Source: a virus | IMG/VR virus record: IMGVR_UViG_3300045284_000275 | Coordinates: 1 to 23,050 of that record | Length of the DNA stretch: 23,050 bases | Strand: one strand, 5' to 3' | In this document: positions 11,593 through 20,202 of the stretch, piece after piece | Layout: every line of letters begins with the position of its first letter | Position numbering within the stretch: position 1 is the first letter of the stretch | The notes under the pieces: generated by a model | The model's input: only the letters and a program-made list of their open reading frames with translations | Databases searched by the model: none | What the model was told of the DNA's origin: nothing | Program-made: the position numbers and the translations under genes

Positions 11593-12806
11593 TTCATACA
11601 CAAGATGCCGAAGCTAAACCATTAGGAAATGTATTGATTCAAGCAACATCACCTAATGGTGATTGGCAAGCTATAACTAATTTATGTGGTGATTTTTATC
11701 CTACATTAGCATTCGGTTCATATCATGTAACTTTTTCTAAACAAGGTTATAAAACGCGCGAACTAGATTGGAATCTTGGCTCACTCAGTCAAGCTCCAAT
11801 TCTTGTAGGTCTTGAAAGAGAACAAAATGCTTTCCCTAATTATCCCACAAGAGAACAAGTATGTAACATCTTTTGTGGGTTTCAAGGTATTACTATTCAA
11901 ACAAAACAATACGGATCAATTCCAGCATTCGGGCCGGAATGTGGTTGGTTGAATGATGAGGATTGTATTTCATATTGCGCACAGATGAAACAACTTGGAT
12001 TCACTCATGTCGAATTTGATATAAGTGGACAATATAATGAACCTTCTTATCAATATCCAGTTCCTGGTAGAGACTTCTCACAATCACTAGATGAAGTTTG
12101 TGCGCGATGTGATTTGATAATCAGACAAGGTATGTTCATTAAATTCTCATTAGCTGGTGATGGAATGTCAGTTAATCAATCACCAGATTATAAAGAATAC
12201 AATGATCCACAAGGTTGGACATATGGATTTGAATGGTTAATGGATAATTTAGCGCGAATCATTGATCCATTAACTAATTATGAAGGGCATGATTTAACTC
12301 GCTTCATTTGTTTCGTGCCAGGATATGACGGAGTATTTTATGGTTGGGGAATTAATGGTGAAGTTCCAGATCATCAGCCTCAAAGAGTGATTGATTTTGG
12401 AAATAGATTTAGAACTTATTTACTAGAAGGAAATTTAGGATTAGAACATACAACAGGTAACATTCCAGTTGGTTCTGGTCCACCTGATTGGTTAGAACCA
12501 TTAGATGCTTATGACACATTATTAAGCGAGTATAATCCATTTAATTTGCATGAAGATTCAACATGGCAAGTTGTAGCGAGATGTAGTAGGCCATATGTTA
12601 GACCATCAGATCAACCATCAGGAGATGATCCTAATCCACCATTTTATTTAGTTGATTGTTCTCGTGGTAAACGCTTCTATATCATGTATGAACTCTTAAC
12701 TTATTTATGGGTACGCAATGAAGTATCTATTGAACAGTGTAATGAAACTTATGATTATTTTAAAGCAATGGCTCCATCAGCTACTTTATGCATGATTCGT
12801 CAATGA
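11571..12806 (+). CDS. 411-aa TIM-barrel-like enzyme with N-terminal beta-sandwich
   Basis: The start is ATG 11571, with GGAT about seven bases upstream; an in-frame TTG at 11559 is less likely. Residues ~1-85 resemble a carboxypeptidase-regulatory/PEGA-type beta-sandwich (LGNVLIQATSPNGDW, then YHVTFSKQGYKTRELDW), common in carbohydrate-binding or cell-surface proteins. Residues ~95-410 alternate strands and helices with acidic segments at strand ends (HVEFDISGQ, GWGINGEVPD, GLEHTTGNIPVG, LLSEYNPF), suggesting a glycoside-hydrolase-like (beta/alpha)8 barrel; E in NGEV and E in SEYN are candidate acids. It may degrade capsule or cell wall, as a depolymerase or lysin. The fold is inferred, not proven. 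Confidence 0.6.
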   Translation: MDSALFVVHTQDAEAKPLGNVLIQATSPNGDWQAITNLCGDFYPTLAFGSYHVTFSKQGYKTRELDWNLGSLSQAPILVGLEREQNAFPNYPTREQVCNIFCGFQGITIQTKQYGSIPAFGPECGWLNDEDCISYCAQMKQLGFTHVEFDISGQYNEPSYQYPVPGRDFSQSLDEVCARCDLIIRQGMFIKFSLAGDGMSVNQSPDYKEYNDPQGWTYGFEWLMDNLARIIDPLTNYEGHDLTRFICFVPGYDGVFYGWGINGEVPDHQPQRVIDFGNRFRTYLLEGNLGLEHTTGNIPVGSGPPDWLEPLDAYDTLLSEYNPFNLHEDSTWQVVARCSRPYVRPSDQPSGDDPNPPFYLVDCSRGKRFYIMYELLTYLWVRNEVSIEQCNETYDYFKAMAPSATLCMIRQ

Positions 12807-12813
12807 GGAGATA

Positions 12814-13536
12814 ATGAATCCAGTCATAACTGGTTTAGAAAATTCTAGAGTTTATGTAGCAGTTCCATGTGGTAAACATGCTGAATGTGATTCATTCTAT
12901 GATTGTCTATACAGCCTAGCATTACCTGAAGGATCACAAATTCAACGATTAAAATCAGGTTCAGTTTCTCAGAATTTAAATACAGCTGTTGAATTAGCTA
13001 GAGGTTTTGATTATATTTGCATCTTTGAAGATGATTCAATGTTTCATCCGAATACGGTTTTACAATTACTTTTGCATCAGAAAGATGTTGTAGCCGGTAT
13101 TTGTCCTAGTAGGACACCACCATTTAATGCTTATATTTATGATAAAGGTGATTCGCGCGGTTTACTTCGTAGAAAGATAGAAGATTCAGATGAGGGACTC
13201 ATTAAAGTAGATGCAATTGGAATGGGTGGAATTCTTATTAAAATGTCGGTGTTCGATAAATTAAAGAAACCATATTTTGAAATTAAATTTATTAATGAAG
13301 TTGAATGGGGTCAGGATATTTTATTTAATAAGCAACTTATTGCAGCAGGAATCGAAGTATATTGCGATACAGATGTTCCTATCTGGCACGCAACTAGATG
13401 TTCTTTGGGAACCATAAAGAAAAACGGCAAATGGTTAACTACAGTTCGAATCGGAACATTCAATATTGAGATTCCAATCGCTGAATTAGTTTCTCAATTC
13501 GAGATGGTGGAGCAAGAAAATGCATATAGCATTTGA
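12814..13536 (+). CDS. GT-A type glycosyltransferase
   Basis: GGAG lies just before ATG 12814. This 240-aa protein has an N-terminal nucleotide-binding strand (RVYVAVPCGK), an acidic metal site FEDDS (EDD at 72-74) standing in for DxD, the acceptor-loop segment DAIGMGGILIKMSVF (133-147), and EWGQDILFNKQL (164-175) with H192 as a likely further ligand. These mark the GT2-like, GT-A fold. Phage glycosyltransferases modify phage DNA, phage virion proteins or host surface glycans; the place between a putative barrel enzyme and TerL favours virion or cell-surface glycosylation, but DNA modification is not excluded. Confidence 0.8.
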   Translation: MNPVITGLENSRVYVAVPCGKHAECDSFYDCLYSLALPEGSQIQRLKSGSVSQNLNTAVELARGFDYICIFEDDSMFHPNTVLQLLLHQKDVVAGICPSRTPPFNAYIYDKGDSRGLLRRKIEDSDEGLIKVDAIGMGGILIKMSVFDKLKKPYFEIKFINEVEWGQDILFNKQLIAAGIEVYCDTDVPIWHATRCSLGTIKKNGKWLTTVRIGTFNIEIPIAELVSQFEMVEQENAYSI

Positions 13537-13669
13537 TTCAATAGATGAATTAGAGAAATTCATTAAGTGGGTAAATAAAGATAAAGATCAAATTATAAAG
13601 GAGGCATCTAACGAATTAAATAAAGAAACTGTTAAATTAAAAGAATCAATCAATCAGGAGAAAAAATAA
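13520..13669 (+). CDS. 49-aa coiled-coil protein
   Basis: The ATG at 13520 lies inside the end of the glycosyltransferase gene with GGAG seven bases upstream, and the TAA shares its last base with the next ATG. Beyond a short start (MHIAFDSIDELEKFIKW), the rest is a Lys/Glu-rich helix without hydrophobic core, likely a short coiled coil. No family recognised; coupling and ribosome binding site support it. Confidence 0.65.
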   Translation: MHIAFDSIDELEKFIKWVNKDKDQIIKEASNELNKETVKLKESINQEKK

Positions 13670-13902
13670 TGCCGAATCCAGTTTTAGCAGATTTAACAAA
13701 GTCAGTGAGTGATACTGTTGGTGTAATGCAGTCAGCTGAAGTTGCATTGAATGGCGTTGCGGCGCGCATTCAGGCAGCTGTTGATGCTGCAATTGCTAAT
13801 GGCGCAACGGCTGATGAATTAAAGCCAGTTCAGGATGAGGTTACTGCTCTCAATAATGAGAGTTCTAATCTGGCTGCCGCTGTAGCTAATCAGCCTAAGT
13901 AA
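13669..13902 (+). CDS. 77-aa Ala-rich helical protein
   Basis: CAGGAG precedes ATG 13669. The product is Ala-rich and helical (VMQSAEVALNGVAARIQAAV; ELKPVQDEVTALNNESSN), with a heptad-like pattern. Small Ala-rich coiled-coil genes next to terminase are common in phages, with no settled role. It ends three bases before the TerL start. Confidence 0.7.
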   Translation: MPNPVLADLTKSVSDTVGVMQSAEVALNGVAARIQAAVDAAIANGATADELKPVQDEVTALNNESSNLAAAVANQPK

Positions 13903-13905
13903 CTA

Positions 13906-15534
13906 ATGGCCACTACTGAATGGAAACCAATCAGCAAACCACAAGAAGATTTTCTTGCTTTGCCTGATTCGATTAAAGAAGGTTTTTTCGGTGGTGGAGC
14001 AGGTCCGGGTAAGTCCGAAATATTGTTCATGTATCCAATCGTGAGACAGTTTTATAAACATTCACGATTTAAAGCATTGTTCATGCGTCGGACTTACCCG
14101 GAACTTAAGCGAGAAATTATTCCACGCAGTCGAGAAATTTATACAGCATTCGGTGGTCATTTTAATAAATCAGATTTAGTATGGGAATTCTCATCAGGTG
14201 AAGGTGGTAAGTTTGGAGACAGGTCTCTTGGAATGGTTTTCTTTGGTCATTGTGAAAATGAGAATGATGTTCACAAATATGATTCAATGGAAATCAATCT
14301 TTTTTTACCTGATGAAGTTCAAACTCTTACAGAATTTATTTATATTTATATTGGATTTGAACGTGTTAGAACATCTGTTCCAGATTTACCTGCTATTATT
14401 CGCGGCGCAGGAATGCCAGGGAACATTGGTCATACATTTGTAAATAAAAGATTTATCAAACCTGCGCCGCGTGGTGGTAAGATAATTTATGGAAAAGGCG
14501 GAAATAAACGAATTTTCATTTTTTCGACATTAGCTGATAATCCAAAAATTGATCCGCTTTATGCTCAGTCATTAGAAATGATGCCTGAAGCAGAAAAGCG
14601 CGCAAAGAAATATGGCGATTGGAATTCTTATGAAGGCCAGGTATTTGAAGAATTCAGAGATATTAAATATCCTTCTGAACCAGATAACGCTATTCATATT
14701 GTTAAGCATTTTGATATACCTACTTGGTGGCCTAGAATTATTGTTATTGATTGGGGTTTTGCGGCTTGGAATTATGTTTCTTATACTGCTATATCTCCTA
14801 ACCGACGCGCCTACGTATATCGTGAACAGGCTTGGAAGAAAACAAAAATAGCAATTTGGGCGCCATATGTCAAAGAATTCTTGGATCGTGAGAATGTTAG
14901 AGTTATCAAAGTCTGTAAATCAGCAAAACAAGATCGTGGACAAGAACACACAATCCAACAACAAATAGAAGAAGCATTAGGTAGATCAATTCTTCTAACT
15001 GATAATTCTCCTGGTTCGCGTGTTGCTGGAAAATTACTTCTTCATGAATATTTAAGATGGGAATCTGTTTATACACCTATTGAAGAACAAGAACCTTATA
15101 ACGAAGAATTGGCAATGTGGATTCTGCGCAATCATGGTGAATCTGCTTATCGTTCTTATAAACTTCGTTTCGCTCCTGGAATAATTGAGACAACGCCGAA
15201 ATTACAAATTTTCGATGAATCACCAGAAGGCAAGAAAATCATACTTCTTCCAGAAGCAATTAAAAGTTGCGTTTACGATAAGACAAATCCTGAGGATGTT
15301 GCTGAATTTGATGGTGATGATCCTTATGATAATATTCGTTATGTGGTTGATGAAGTAGATAAGTATTTTGAAGAAGCTAAAAATGAATTAGCTGTAGTTC
15401 AACAACGAGAGGTGCTTGTTCAAGAATTTACAGAAACACAAGATTGGAACAAATTATTTAGGCGCGCACTTGCTATTGAAAATACACAAGTTGAATCAAA
15501 GGCTGTTTCTCGTTATCATCATAGGCGAAGATAA
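13906..15534 (+). CDS. terL: Terminase large subunit
   Basis: This 542-aa protein is the packaging motor and nuclease that cuts concatemeric DNA and drives it into the prohead through the portal. Walker A is GGAGPGKS (30-37), Walker B ends in LPDEV with D136 and E137, and FSTLADNP (206-213) fits the ATPase coupling region. The nuclease domain shows VIDWGFA (D282) and the late acidic DGDDPYDNIRY (D471, D472, D475), the usual metal ligands of the RNase H-like fold. Length is normal for the family. The stop overlaps the next start as TAATG. It is unusually far from the TerS-like gene. Confidence 0.95.
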   Translation: MATTEWKPISKPQEDFLALPDSIKEGFFGGGAGPGKSEILFMYPIVRQFYKHSRFKALFMRRTYPELKREIIPRSREIYTAFGGHFNKSDLVWEFSSGEGGKFGDRSLGMVFFGHCENENDVHKYDSMEINLFLPDEVQTLTEFIYIYIGFERVRTSVPDLPAIIRGAGMPGNIGHTFVNKRFIKPAPRGGKIIYGKGGNKRIFIFSTLADNPKIDPLYAQSLEMMPEAEKRAKKYGDWNSYEGQVFEEFRDIKYPSEPDNAIHIVKHFDIPTWWPRIIVIDWGFAAWNYVSYTAISPNRRAYVYREQAWKKTKIAIWAPYVKEFLDRENVRVIKVCKSAKQDRGQEHTIQQQIEEALGRSILLTDNSPGSRVAGKLLLHEYLRWESVYTPIEEQEPYNEELAMWILRNHGESAYRSYKLRFAPGIIETTPKLQIFDESPEGKKIILLPEAIKSCVYDKTNPEDVAEFDGDDPYDNIRYVVDEVDKYFEEAKNELAVVQQREVLVQEFTETQDWNKLFRRALAIENTQVESKAVSRYHHRRR

Positions 15535-15893
15535 TGAATTGGTTTCATAAGTTTTTAAATCCACATTGTCCTGATTGTAAAGATGATCAGATCAATATAG
15601 CAATTGAAACTCTTAGAAGTGAATTAGCTGCTGAGCGTTATAATAATCAACTTTTGATTAATGCTCTTATTCCTAAAACTCCTGAAGTAGTCGAAACTAG
15701 ACGAGAACAACCAATTGAAATAAATAATCGAAATCTTCCTTGGAGAGTTAAACAACAGATGTTAGAAGCTGAAGATCGTGCTAAGGCACAAACTAGTCGG
15801 AGGATTATTGAAGATAAGAAGGCAGCAGAACAAGCAGCAGCTAAATCAACAGATGAATTAGAAAAAGAACTTCTAGGAGATGAAAATGCCTGA
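15534..15893 (+). CDS. 119-aa small protein with N-terminal CPDC
   Basis: Starts by TAATG overlap with TerL. A hydrophobic start (MNWFHKFLNPHCPDCKD) with C12 and C15 leads into a coiled coil (~19-45), a Pro-rich linker, and a second charged helix (LPWRVKQQMLEAEDRAKAQT and beyond). Small genes with this plan lie between terminase and portal in many uncultured phages; their role is not known. One CxxC alone could make a shared zinc site in a dimer. Confidence 0.72.
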   Translation: MNWFHKFLNPHCPDCKDDQINIAIETLRSELAAERYNNQLLINALIPKTPEVVETRREQPIEINNRNLPWRVKQQMLEAEDRAKAQTSRRIIEDKKAAEQAAAKSTDELEKELLGDENA

Positions 15894-16104
15894 TCTAGTT
15901 ACGATTGCTGGTGTTGTTGGACCTGGTGATACACAGCCTTCTAAACAGTTTAGTGATGTTGTAGATATTGATATTAACTTAGCTAAGCAAGTTTTAACTT
16001 TATTTCGATCAGGTGGTCAGCGCGAAATTTATCTAGATTTGTTCGGTATCGCGACTGTAACTTATACTGTTTCTTCACATTTAGCTACGATTTCATTTAG
16101 TTAA
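15886..16104 (+). CDS. 72-aa hypothetical protein, beta-rich
   Basis: Two ATGs compete: 15880 and 15886. GGAG at 15875-15878 is seven bases before 15886, which I therefore choose. The protein (MPDLVTIAGVVGPGD onward) contains a helix (INLAKQVLTLF) and beta strands (REIYLDLFGIATVTYTVSSH). It overlaps the previous gene by 8 bases. Unrecognised, but likely a small virion or assembly protein because of location. Confidence 0.7.
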   Translation: MPDLVTIAGVVGPGDTQPSKQFSDVVDIDINLAKQVLTLFRSGGQREIYLDLFGIATVTYTVSSHLATISFS

Positions 16105-16107
16105 ATT

Positions 16108-16260
16108 ATGCCTGCTAAATCGGCTAAACAGTATCGGTTTATGGAAATGATTGCGCATGGAAAAAAGAAATCAGGTATTGGACCTAGTAAGAAAGTAGCT
16201 GAAGATTTCATCCATGCGACTAGTAAATCAAAACGATCAGAATTTATGAAAGGGAAATAA
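16108..16260 (+). CDS. 50-aa DUF3008-like basic protein
   Basis: A 50-codon frame from ATG 16108 to TAA 16260, the last A starting the next ATG. The start, MPAKSAKQYRFMEMIAHGKK, is very close to the MPAKSKxQQRFMG pattern of the small DUF3008-type proteins that are widespread in phages. The rest is basic with a conserved-looking SKKVAEDFIHATSK helix. The family's function is unknown; it is often found beside portal or terminase genes. Confidence 0.7.
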   Translation: MPAKSAKQYRFMEMIAHGKKKSGIGPSKKVAEDFIHATSKSKRSEFMKGK

Positions 16261-16613
16261 TGGCTAAAGGCGATTCAACTGCTCCAGTTGGTCAAGCACA
16301 GCAGCAACCAAAAATTGATCAATATTCTGTAATGCATAAGTTAATGGATGCATTTGGTGGTAATCCACCTAGTGTTGCACCATCACCTGATATGCAAATG
16401 CCTAATCCTGTTATGGCTGGTGGTTCTATGGCACCAGCGCCAACACAAATGCTTCCACAAATGGGTGGTAGATTTGGTGGTGGTATGGGATTACCACGTT
16501 CTGGTGGTTATAATCAAGGAAATCCTCCACCAAATGTTCCTATGATTGGACCAAGTGATCCACAAGCTGTTTTAAGAAATGGTATGAATGGAACAAGAAC
16601 ATTTGGTCAGTGA
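16260..16613 (+). CDS. 117-aa low-complexity Gly/Pro/Met/Gln-rich protein
   Basis: Coupled by TAATG to the gene before. A short helical part (QYSVMHKLMDAFGG, ~21-34) is embedded in low-complexity sequence rich in Pro, Gly, Met and Gln (MAGGSMAPAPTQMLPQMGGR and following). The protein is probably disordered. A conserved small helix in a disordered chain suggests a binding partner, perhaps the portal or scaffold, but there is no direct evidence. Confidence 0.7.
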   Translation: MAKGDSTAPVGQAQQQPKIDQYSVMHKLMDAFGGNPPSVAPSPDMQMPNPVMAGGSMAPAPTQMLPQMGGRFGGGMGLPRSGGYNQGNPPPNVPMIGPSDPQAVLRNGMNGTRTFGQ

Positions 16614-16614
16614 T

Positions 16615-16701
16615 ATGAAATCAATTAGACCAAGTTTTCATTTAAAGAAATTACCTAAACTAAAGTTGCCGAGTCTTAAGTTAAAGCCAAAAAGAAAATG
16701 A
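16615..16701 (+). CDS. 28-aa Lys/Leu/Pro-rich cationic peptide
   Basis: A 28-codon frame from ATG 16615, one base after the previous stop, to TGA 16701, which overlaps the portal ATG as ATGA. The peptide has only Lys, Leu, Pro, Ser, Arg, Ile, Phe and His, with repeated KLP and LKL units (KKLPKLKLPSLKLKPKRK) and a very high positive charge. The ATGA coupling is the main support. It resembles cationic amphipathic peptides; it may bind nucleic acid or acidic protein, such as the scaffold. Confidence 0.6.
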   Translation: MKSIRPSFHLKKLPKLKLPSLKLKPKRK

Positions 16702-18983
16702 GCGGATATAACGAATCGGCAGATGAATCTGAAAGAATTCAGTTACTTCTTAAGCAAGTTCTCGATCATTTTGCAAATGAGGACACTGCTGTTAGGGAGC
16801 GACAGATTCTTCAGTGGAAGAAATTAAAGTATTATTGGGCTGGATTTCAACGTCTGTGGTGGAGTGAAGTCGCGCATGATTGGCGTATTTTCGATGAAAC
16901 AACAAATAGTGAATCTAATGATGGATCGTATTACGACAAGCCAATCAATGTTTTCCGTGCTTATCTTGAATCAATCATTGCTGCTTTATCCATTACCATT
17001 CCAACAGTTAGATGTTATCCAGATGATGCCGATAATCCTCTTGATCTTCTTACTGCAAAAGCTGGAGATAAAATCAGTGAACTAATTGGTAAACATAACG
17101 ATGTTAGTTTACTTTGGCTTCATGCGCTTTTTATTTACTGTACCGAAGGTATGGTAGCGTGCTACAATTACACTAAAGAAGATTATAAATTCGGTGAATA
17201 TTCAGTTCCAAAACACGCTGATAGTGAAGAAGAAGTCGATGAACACGTTTGTCCAAACTGTGGAACAGTCATTCCACAACAGTTAGTGAATGATTTATTA
17301 GACCAGTTTGGACCTGATGATTCAGATATTACAATTGATGATCTTCTTCAATCTAATACATATTGTCCGCAATGTGAACAGGAAGTAACTACAGAAATTC
17401 AGAAAAAGAAAATTATCGTTACGCGCATGGTTGGAACTACCACCAAACCAAAATCACGTCAATGTATGGAATGTTACGGTGGTTTATTTGTCAAGGTTCC
17501 AAATTATGCACGTAATCAAGCAGATGTGCCATATTTGATTTTTTCATATGAAACACATTATTCAAATGCGTTAGAACGATATCATGATTCATTATATGAT
17601 AAAGTAACTAAAACACCTAAAATTAGTTCAGGTGATGCTGGAACTTCTACTGATTCATACGCAAGATGGGCGCGCATTTCTACGCAATATTATGGTGAAC
17701 AGCCAATCAATACTTGCACGATTCGGAATGCTTGGTTTCGTTTATCGGCATTCAATGTTCTTTCTAACGAAGAAGATGTTAAATTTCTTAAGAAAAAGTT
17801 TCCTGATGGCGCACGTGTAGTTTTTGTTAACGATTTATTCTGTGAAGCCGAAAATGAGTGTCTCGATGATTGTTGGACTATTACTCATAATCCTTTATCC
17901 GATTACATTCATTTCGATCCGCTTGGATTATTATTAACAAGTGTTCAAGAAATAACTAATGATTTAACTTCTCTTATCCTTCAGACAATTGAACATGGCA
18001 TTCCACAGACTTTTGTTTCACCAGATGTAGTAAATACTGATGCATATCGTCAGATGGAAGTTTCACCAGGTTCATTAATTCCTACTAAAGCAGGTAGTGG
18101 AAAACAAATTGGTGAAGCATTTTTTACAGTTAAAACAGCTAGTCTATCTGGTGAAGTTCTTCCTTTTACCCAACAAGTTCAGGAAGCAGGGCAACTTGTA
18201 TCGGGGGCATTGCCTAGCTTGTTTGGAGGAACTCAAGCCGGCGGTTCTAAGACGGCAGCACAATATTCCATGTCACGCGCACAGGCTCAACAAAGATTAG
18301 GAACGACATGGAAAATGTTCAATATATGGTGGAAGAATATTTTTGGTAAGGTAATTCCAGCATATATTAAAGAACTTAAACAAGATGAACGTTTTGTTGA
18401 AAAGGACAAAACTGGCGGATTCATGAATGTTTTTATTCGCACGGCAGAAGTTGAAGGTAAAATTGGTTCAGTTGAATTAGAATCTTCTGAAGAATTACCA
18501 GCAACTTGGGGCCAGCGAAAAGATGTAATTATGCAATTACTTCAGAGTCAGAATCCTGAAGTTATGGCAGCAATTACTTCTCCAGAAAATATTCCTTTCT
18601 TAAAAGAAGCAATTGGACTTGAAGATTTTGAGATTCCGGGTAATGATGATCGTGAAAAGCAATATGAAGAAATTAGATTACTTTTACAGAGCGGACCAAT
18701 TCCAGGAGGTGTAGGACCAGACGGACAACCTATTGAAGAATCTTCAGTTCCAATTGATCCAGATGTAGATAATAATGCTATTGAAGCTGATATTTGTCGT
18801 CGTTGGTTAGTTGGACCAATTGGGCGACAAACAAAAACTGATAATCCCGACGGATATAAAAACGTTCTTTTACATTTTAAAGCTCATAATGATGCTGCTA
18901 AAGCTACAATGATGCCACCAAGTCAGCCGACTAAACCAATGGCTGCTAAATTACCTATGGGAGCTAGTAATGCTGCTCAATAA
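16698..18983 (+). CDS. Portal protein with an inserted zinc ribbon
   Basis: This 761-aa protein forms the dodecameric gate at one head vertex through which DNA passes. Length and content suit the larger portal type of P22-like phages. An N-terminal helical region (1-60), a conserved-looking KPINVFRAYLESIIAALSIT (81-100), the stem/clip region, and a C-terminal Gln/Pro-rich tail are seen. The segment QEAGQLVSGALPSLFGGTQA and the following KTAAQYSMSRAQAQQRLGTT fit the crown-proximal helices. Unusual: an insertion at ~180-235 carries CPNCG (C185, C188) and CPQC (C223, C226), a zinc ribbon with an acidic loop. Start ATG 16698 is coupled to the peptide gene; the stop is overlapped by the next gene. 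Confidence 0.85.
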   Translation: MSGYNESADESERIQLLLKQVLDHFANEDTAVRERQILQWKKLKYYWAGFQRLWWSEVAHDWRIFDETTNSESNDGSYYDKPINVFRAYLESIIAALSITIPTVRCYPDDADNPLDLLTAKAGDKISELIGKHNDVSLLWLHALFIYCTEGMVACYNYTKEDYKFGEYSVPKHADSEEEVDEHVCPNCGTVIPQQLVNDLLDQFGPDDSDITIDDLLQSNTYCPQCEQEVTTEIQKKKIIVTRMVGTTTKPKSRQCMECYGGLFVKVPNYARNQADVPYLIFSYETHYSNALERYHDSLYDKVTKTPKISSGDAGTSTDSYARWARISTQYYGEQPINTCTIRNAWFRLSAFNVLSNEEDVKFLKKKFPDGARVVFVNDLFCEAENECLDDCWTITHNPLSDYIHFDPLGLLLTSVQEITNDLTSLILQTIEHGIPQTFVSPDVVNTDAYRQMEVSPGSLIPTKAGSGKQIGEAFFTVKTASLSGEVLPFTQQVQEAGQLVSGALPSLFGGTQAGGSKTAAQYSMSRAQAQQRLGTTWKMFNIWWKNIFGKVIPAYIKELKQDERFVEKDKTGGFMNVFIRTAEVEGKIGSVELESSEELPATWGQRKDVIMQLLQSQNPEVMAAITSPENIPFLKEAIGLEDFEIPGNDDREKQYEEIRLLLQSGPIPGGVGPDGQPIEESSVPIDPDVDNNAIEADICRRWLVGPIGRQTKTDNPDGYKNVLLHFKAHNDAAKATMMPPSQPTKPMAAKLPMGASNAAQ

Positions 18984-20184
18984 ATTCTTTTTTGCACCAC
19001 CGGATACCACATTAGAAACAGGCGGAGCCGATTTATCAATTAATGATATGATTGATGAAATGGCTAAGGAAGATCCAAAGGATGATAAAGAAACTGATTT
19101 ATTAGCTAAAGATAAAGAAATTCCTGAGAAAGAAGAAGAATTAGAATTAGAAAAAGAAACACCTGATGATGAAGAAGAAGAACCAAAAGAAATCGACGAA
19201 TTAGAATCAGTTGAAGAATTTTCTCGTAAGAATTTTCTTAAAGAATATCCAGATGCATTCAAAAAGTTTCCTCAATTAGAAGTAGCATTTTATCGAGAAA
19301 AGAAATATGCAGAAATGTTTCCAACAATCGATGATGCTAAAGAAGCACATGAGAAAGTTCAGAATTATAATAGATTTGAATCATCTCTTTTAAGTGGCGA
19401 TTTAGATACAGTTCTTAGTTCTGTTAAATCTAGTGATGAAAAAGCATATAATAAGATGGTTGATAACTATCTGCCAGCACTTGGCAAGGTAGATCAAGGT
19501 GCTTATTATCATGTTATCAATACAGTTCTTAAAAATACTATCGTCGCAATGATTCGTGAAGGTGATAATATTAAGAATGATGATTTAAAGGCTGCCGGAG
19601 TTATTCTTAATCAGTTTATCACTGGTAAATCTGATTTCGTTGCGCCAACCAATTTCGGGCCTCACAAAACTACAGAGCAACCAGACAACGAACAGACACA
19701 ATATCTTACTGATAGATTAGAATCAACAATTCAAGATTTGACAACTCGTTCGCAGAATATCATTAAATCAACAATTTCGAAACATATTGATCCGAAAGGA
19801 GTAATGACTGATTATGTGAAGCGAACTGCAATTAAAGATGCGATGGAAGAAGTTGATACTTTAATTGGTAAGGACACGCGCTTCACCGCAATTAAGGATA
19901 GACTTTGGCAAACAGCAATTAAAAACAAATTCGGTAAGGAACATCTTAGTAATATCGAGAAAGCATATCTCAATAAAGCCAAGACCTTGCTTCAGCAAGT
20001 TATTCAAAAACATAGGAATGAAGCCCTACGAGGTCTTGGTAAGCGTGTAAATGACGAAAAAGAAGAGCCTACGAAGAAGGGACTAATTTCTGTTGGCCGC
20101 AATGCTGGCGGCAGAGAAACCAGCAATAAAGAAGAAGTTGTCCCAAAAGGTATGAGAACATTGGATTTTCTTATGAAAGATTAA
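18970..20184 (+). CDS. Scaffold-like acidic protein
   Basis: ATG 18970 has GGGAG six bases upstream and overlaps the portal end. The 404-aa product begins MLLNKFFFAPPDTTLETGG, then has a strongly acidic stretch (~40-78, including EKEEELELEKETPDDEEEE), a helical middle and a basic C-terminal end (~340-400). Acidic, helical and located between portal and capsid genes are the usual marks of a capsid-assembly scaffold, with a basic C-terminus that can bind the capsid protein. No protease motif is seen. The scaffold call rests on position and composition. Confidence 0.72.
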   Translation: MLLNKFFFAPPDTTLETGGADLSINDMIDEMAKEDPKDDKETDLLAKDKEIPEKEEELELEKETPDDEEEEPKEIDELESVEEFSRKNFLKEYPDAFKKFPQLEVAFYREKKYAEMFPTIDDAKEAHEKVQNYNRFESSLLSGDLDTVLSSVKSSDEKAYNKMVDNYLPALGKVDQGAYYHVINTVLKNTIVAMIREGDNIKNDDLKAAGVILNQFITGKSDFVAPTNFGPHKTTEQPDNEQTQYLTDRLESTIQDLTTRSQNIIKSTISKHIDPKGVMTDYVKRTAIKDAMEEVDTLIGKDTRFTAIKDRLWQTAIKNKFGKEHLSNIEKAYLNKAKTLLQQVIQKHRNEALRGLGKRVNDEKEEPTKKGLISVGRNAGGRETSNKEEVVPKGMRTLDFLMKD

Positions 20185-20202
20185 CCTTTTGGAGCAAATT
20201 AA

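Noticed and set aside
18951-19262. Minus-strand Ser-rich 103-codon frame
   Set aside because: Ser repeats are the reverse complement of the Glu/Asp-rich codons of the scaffold-like gene.
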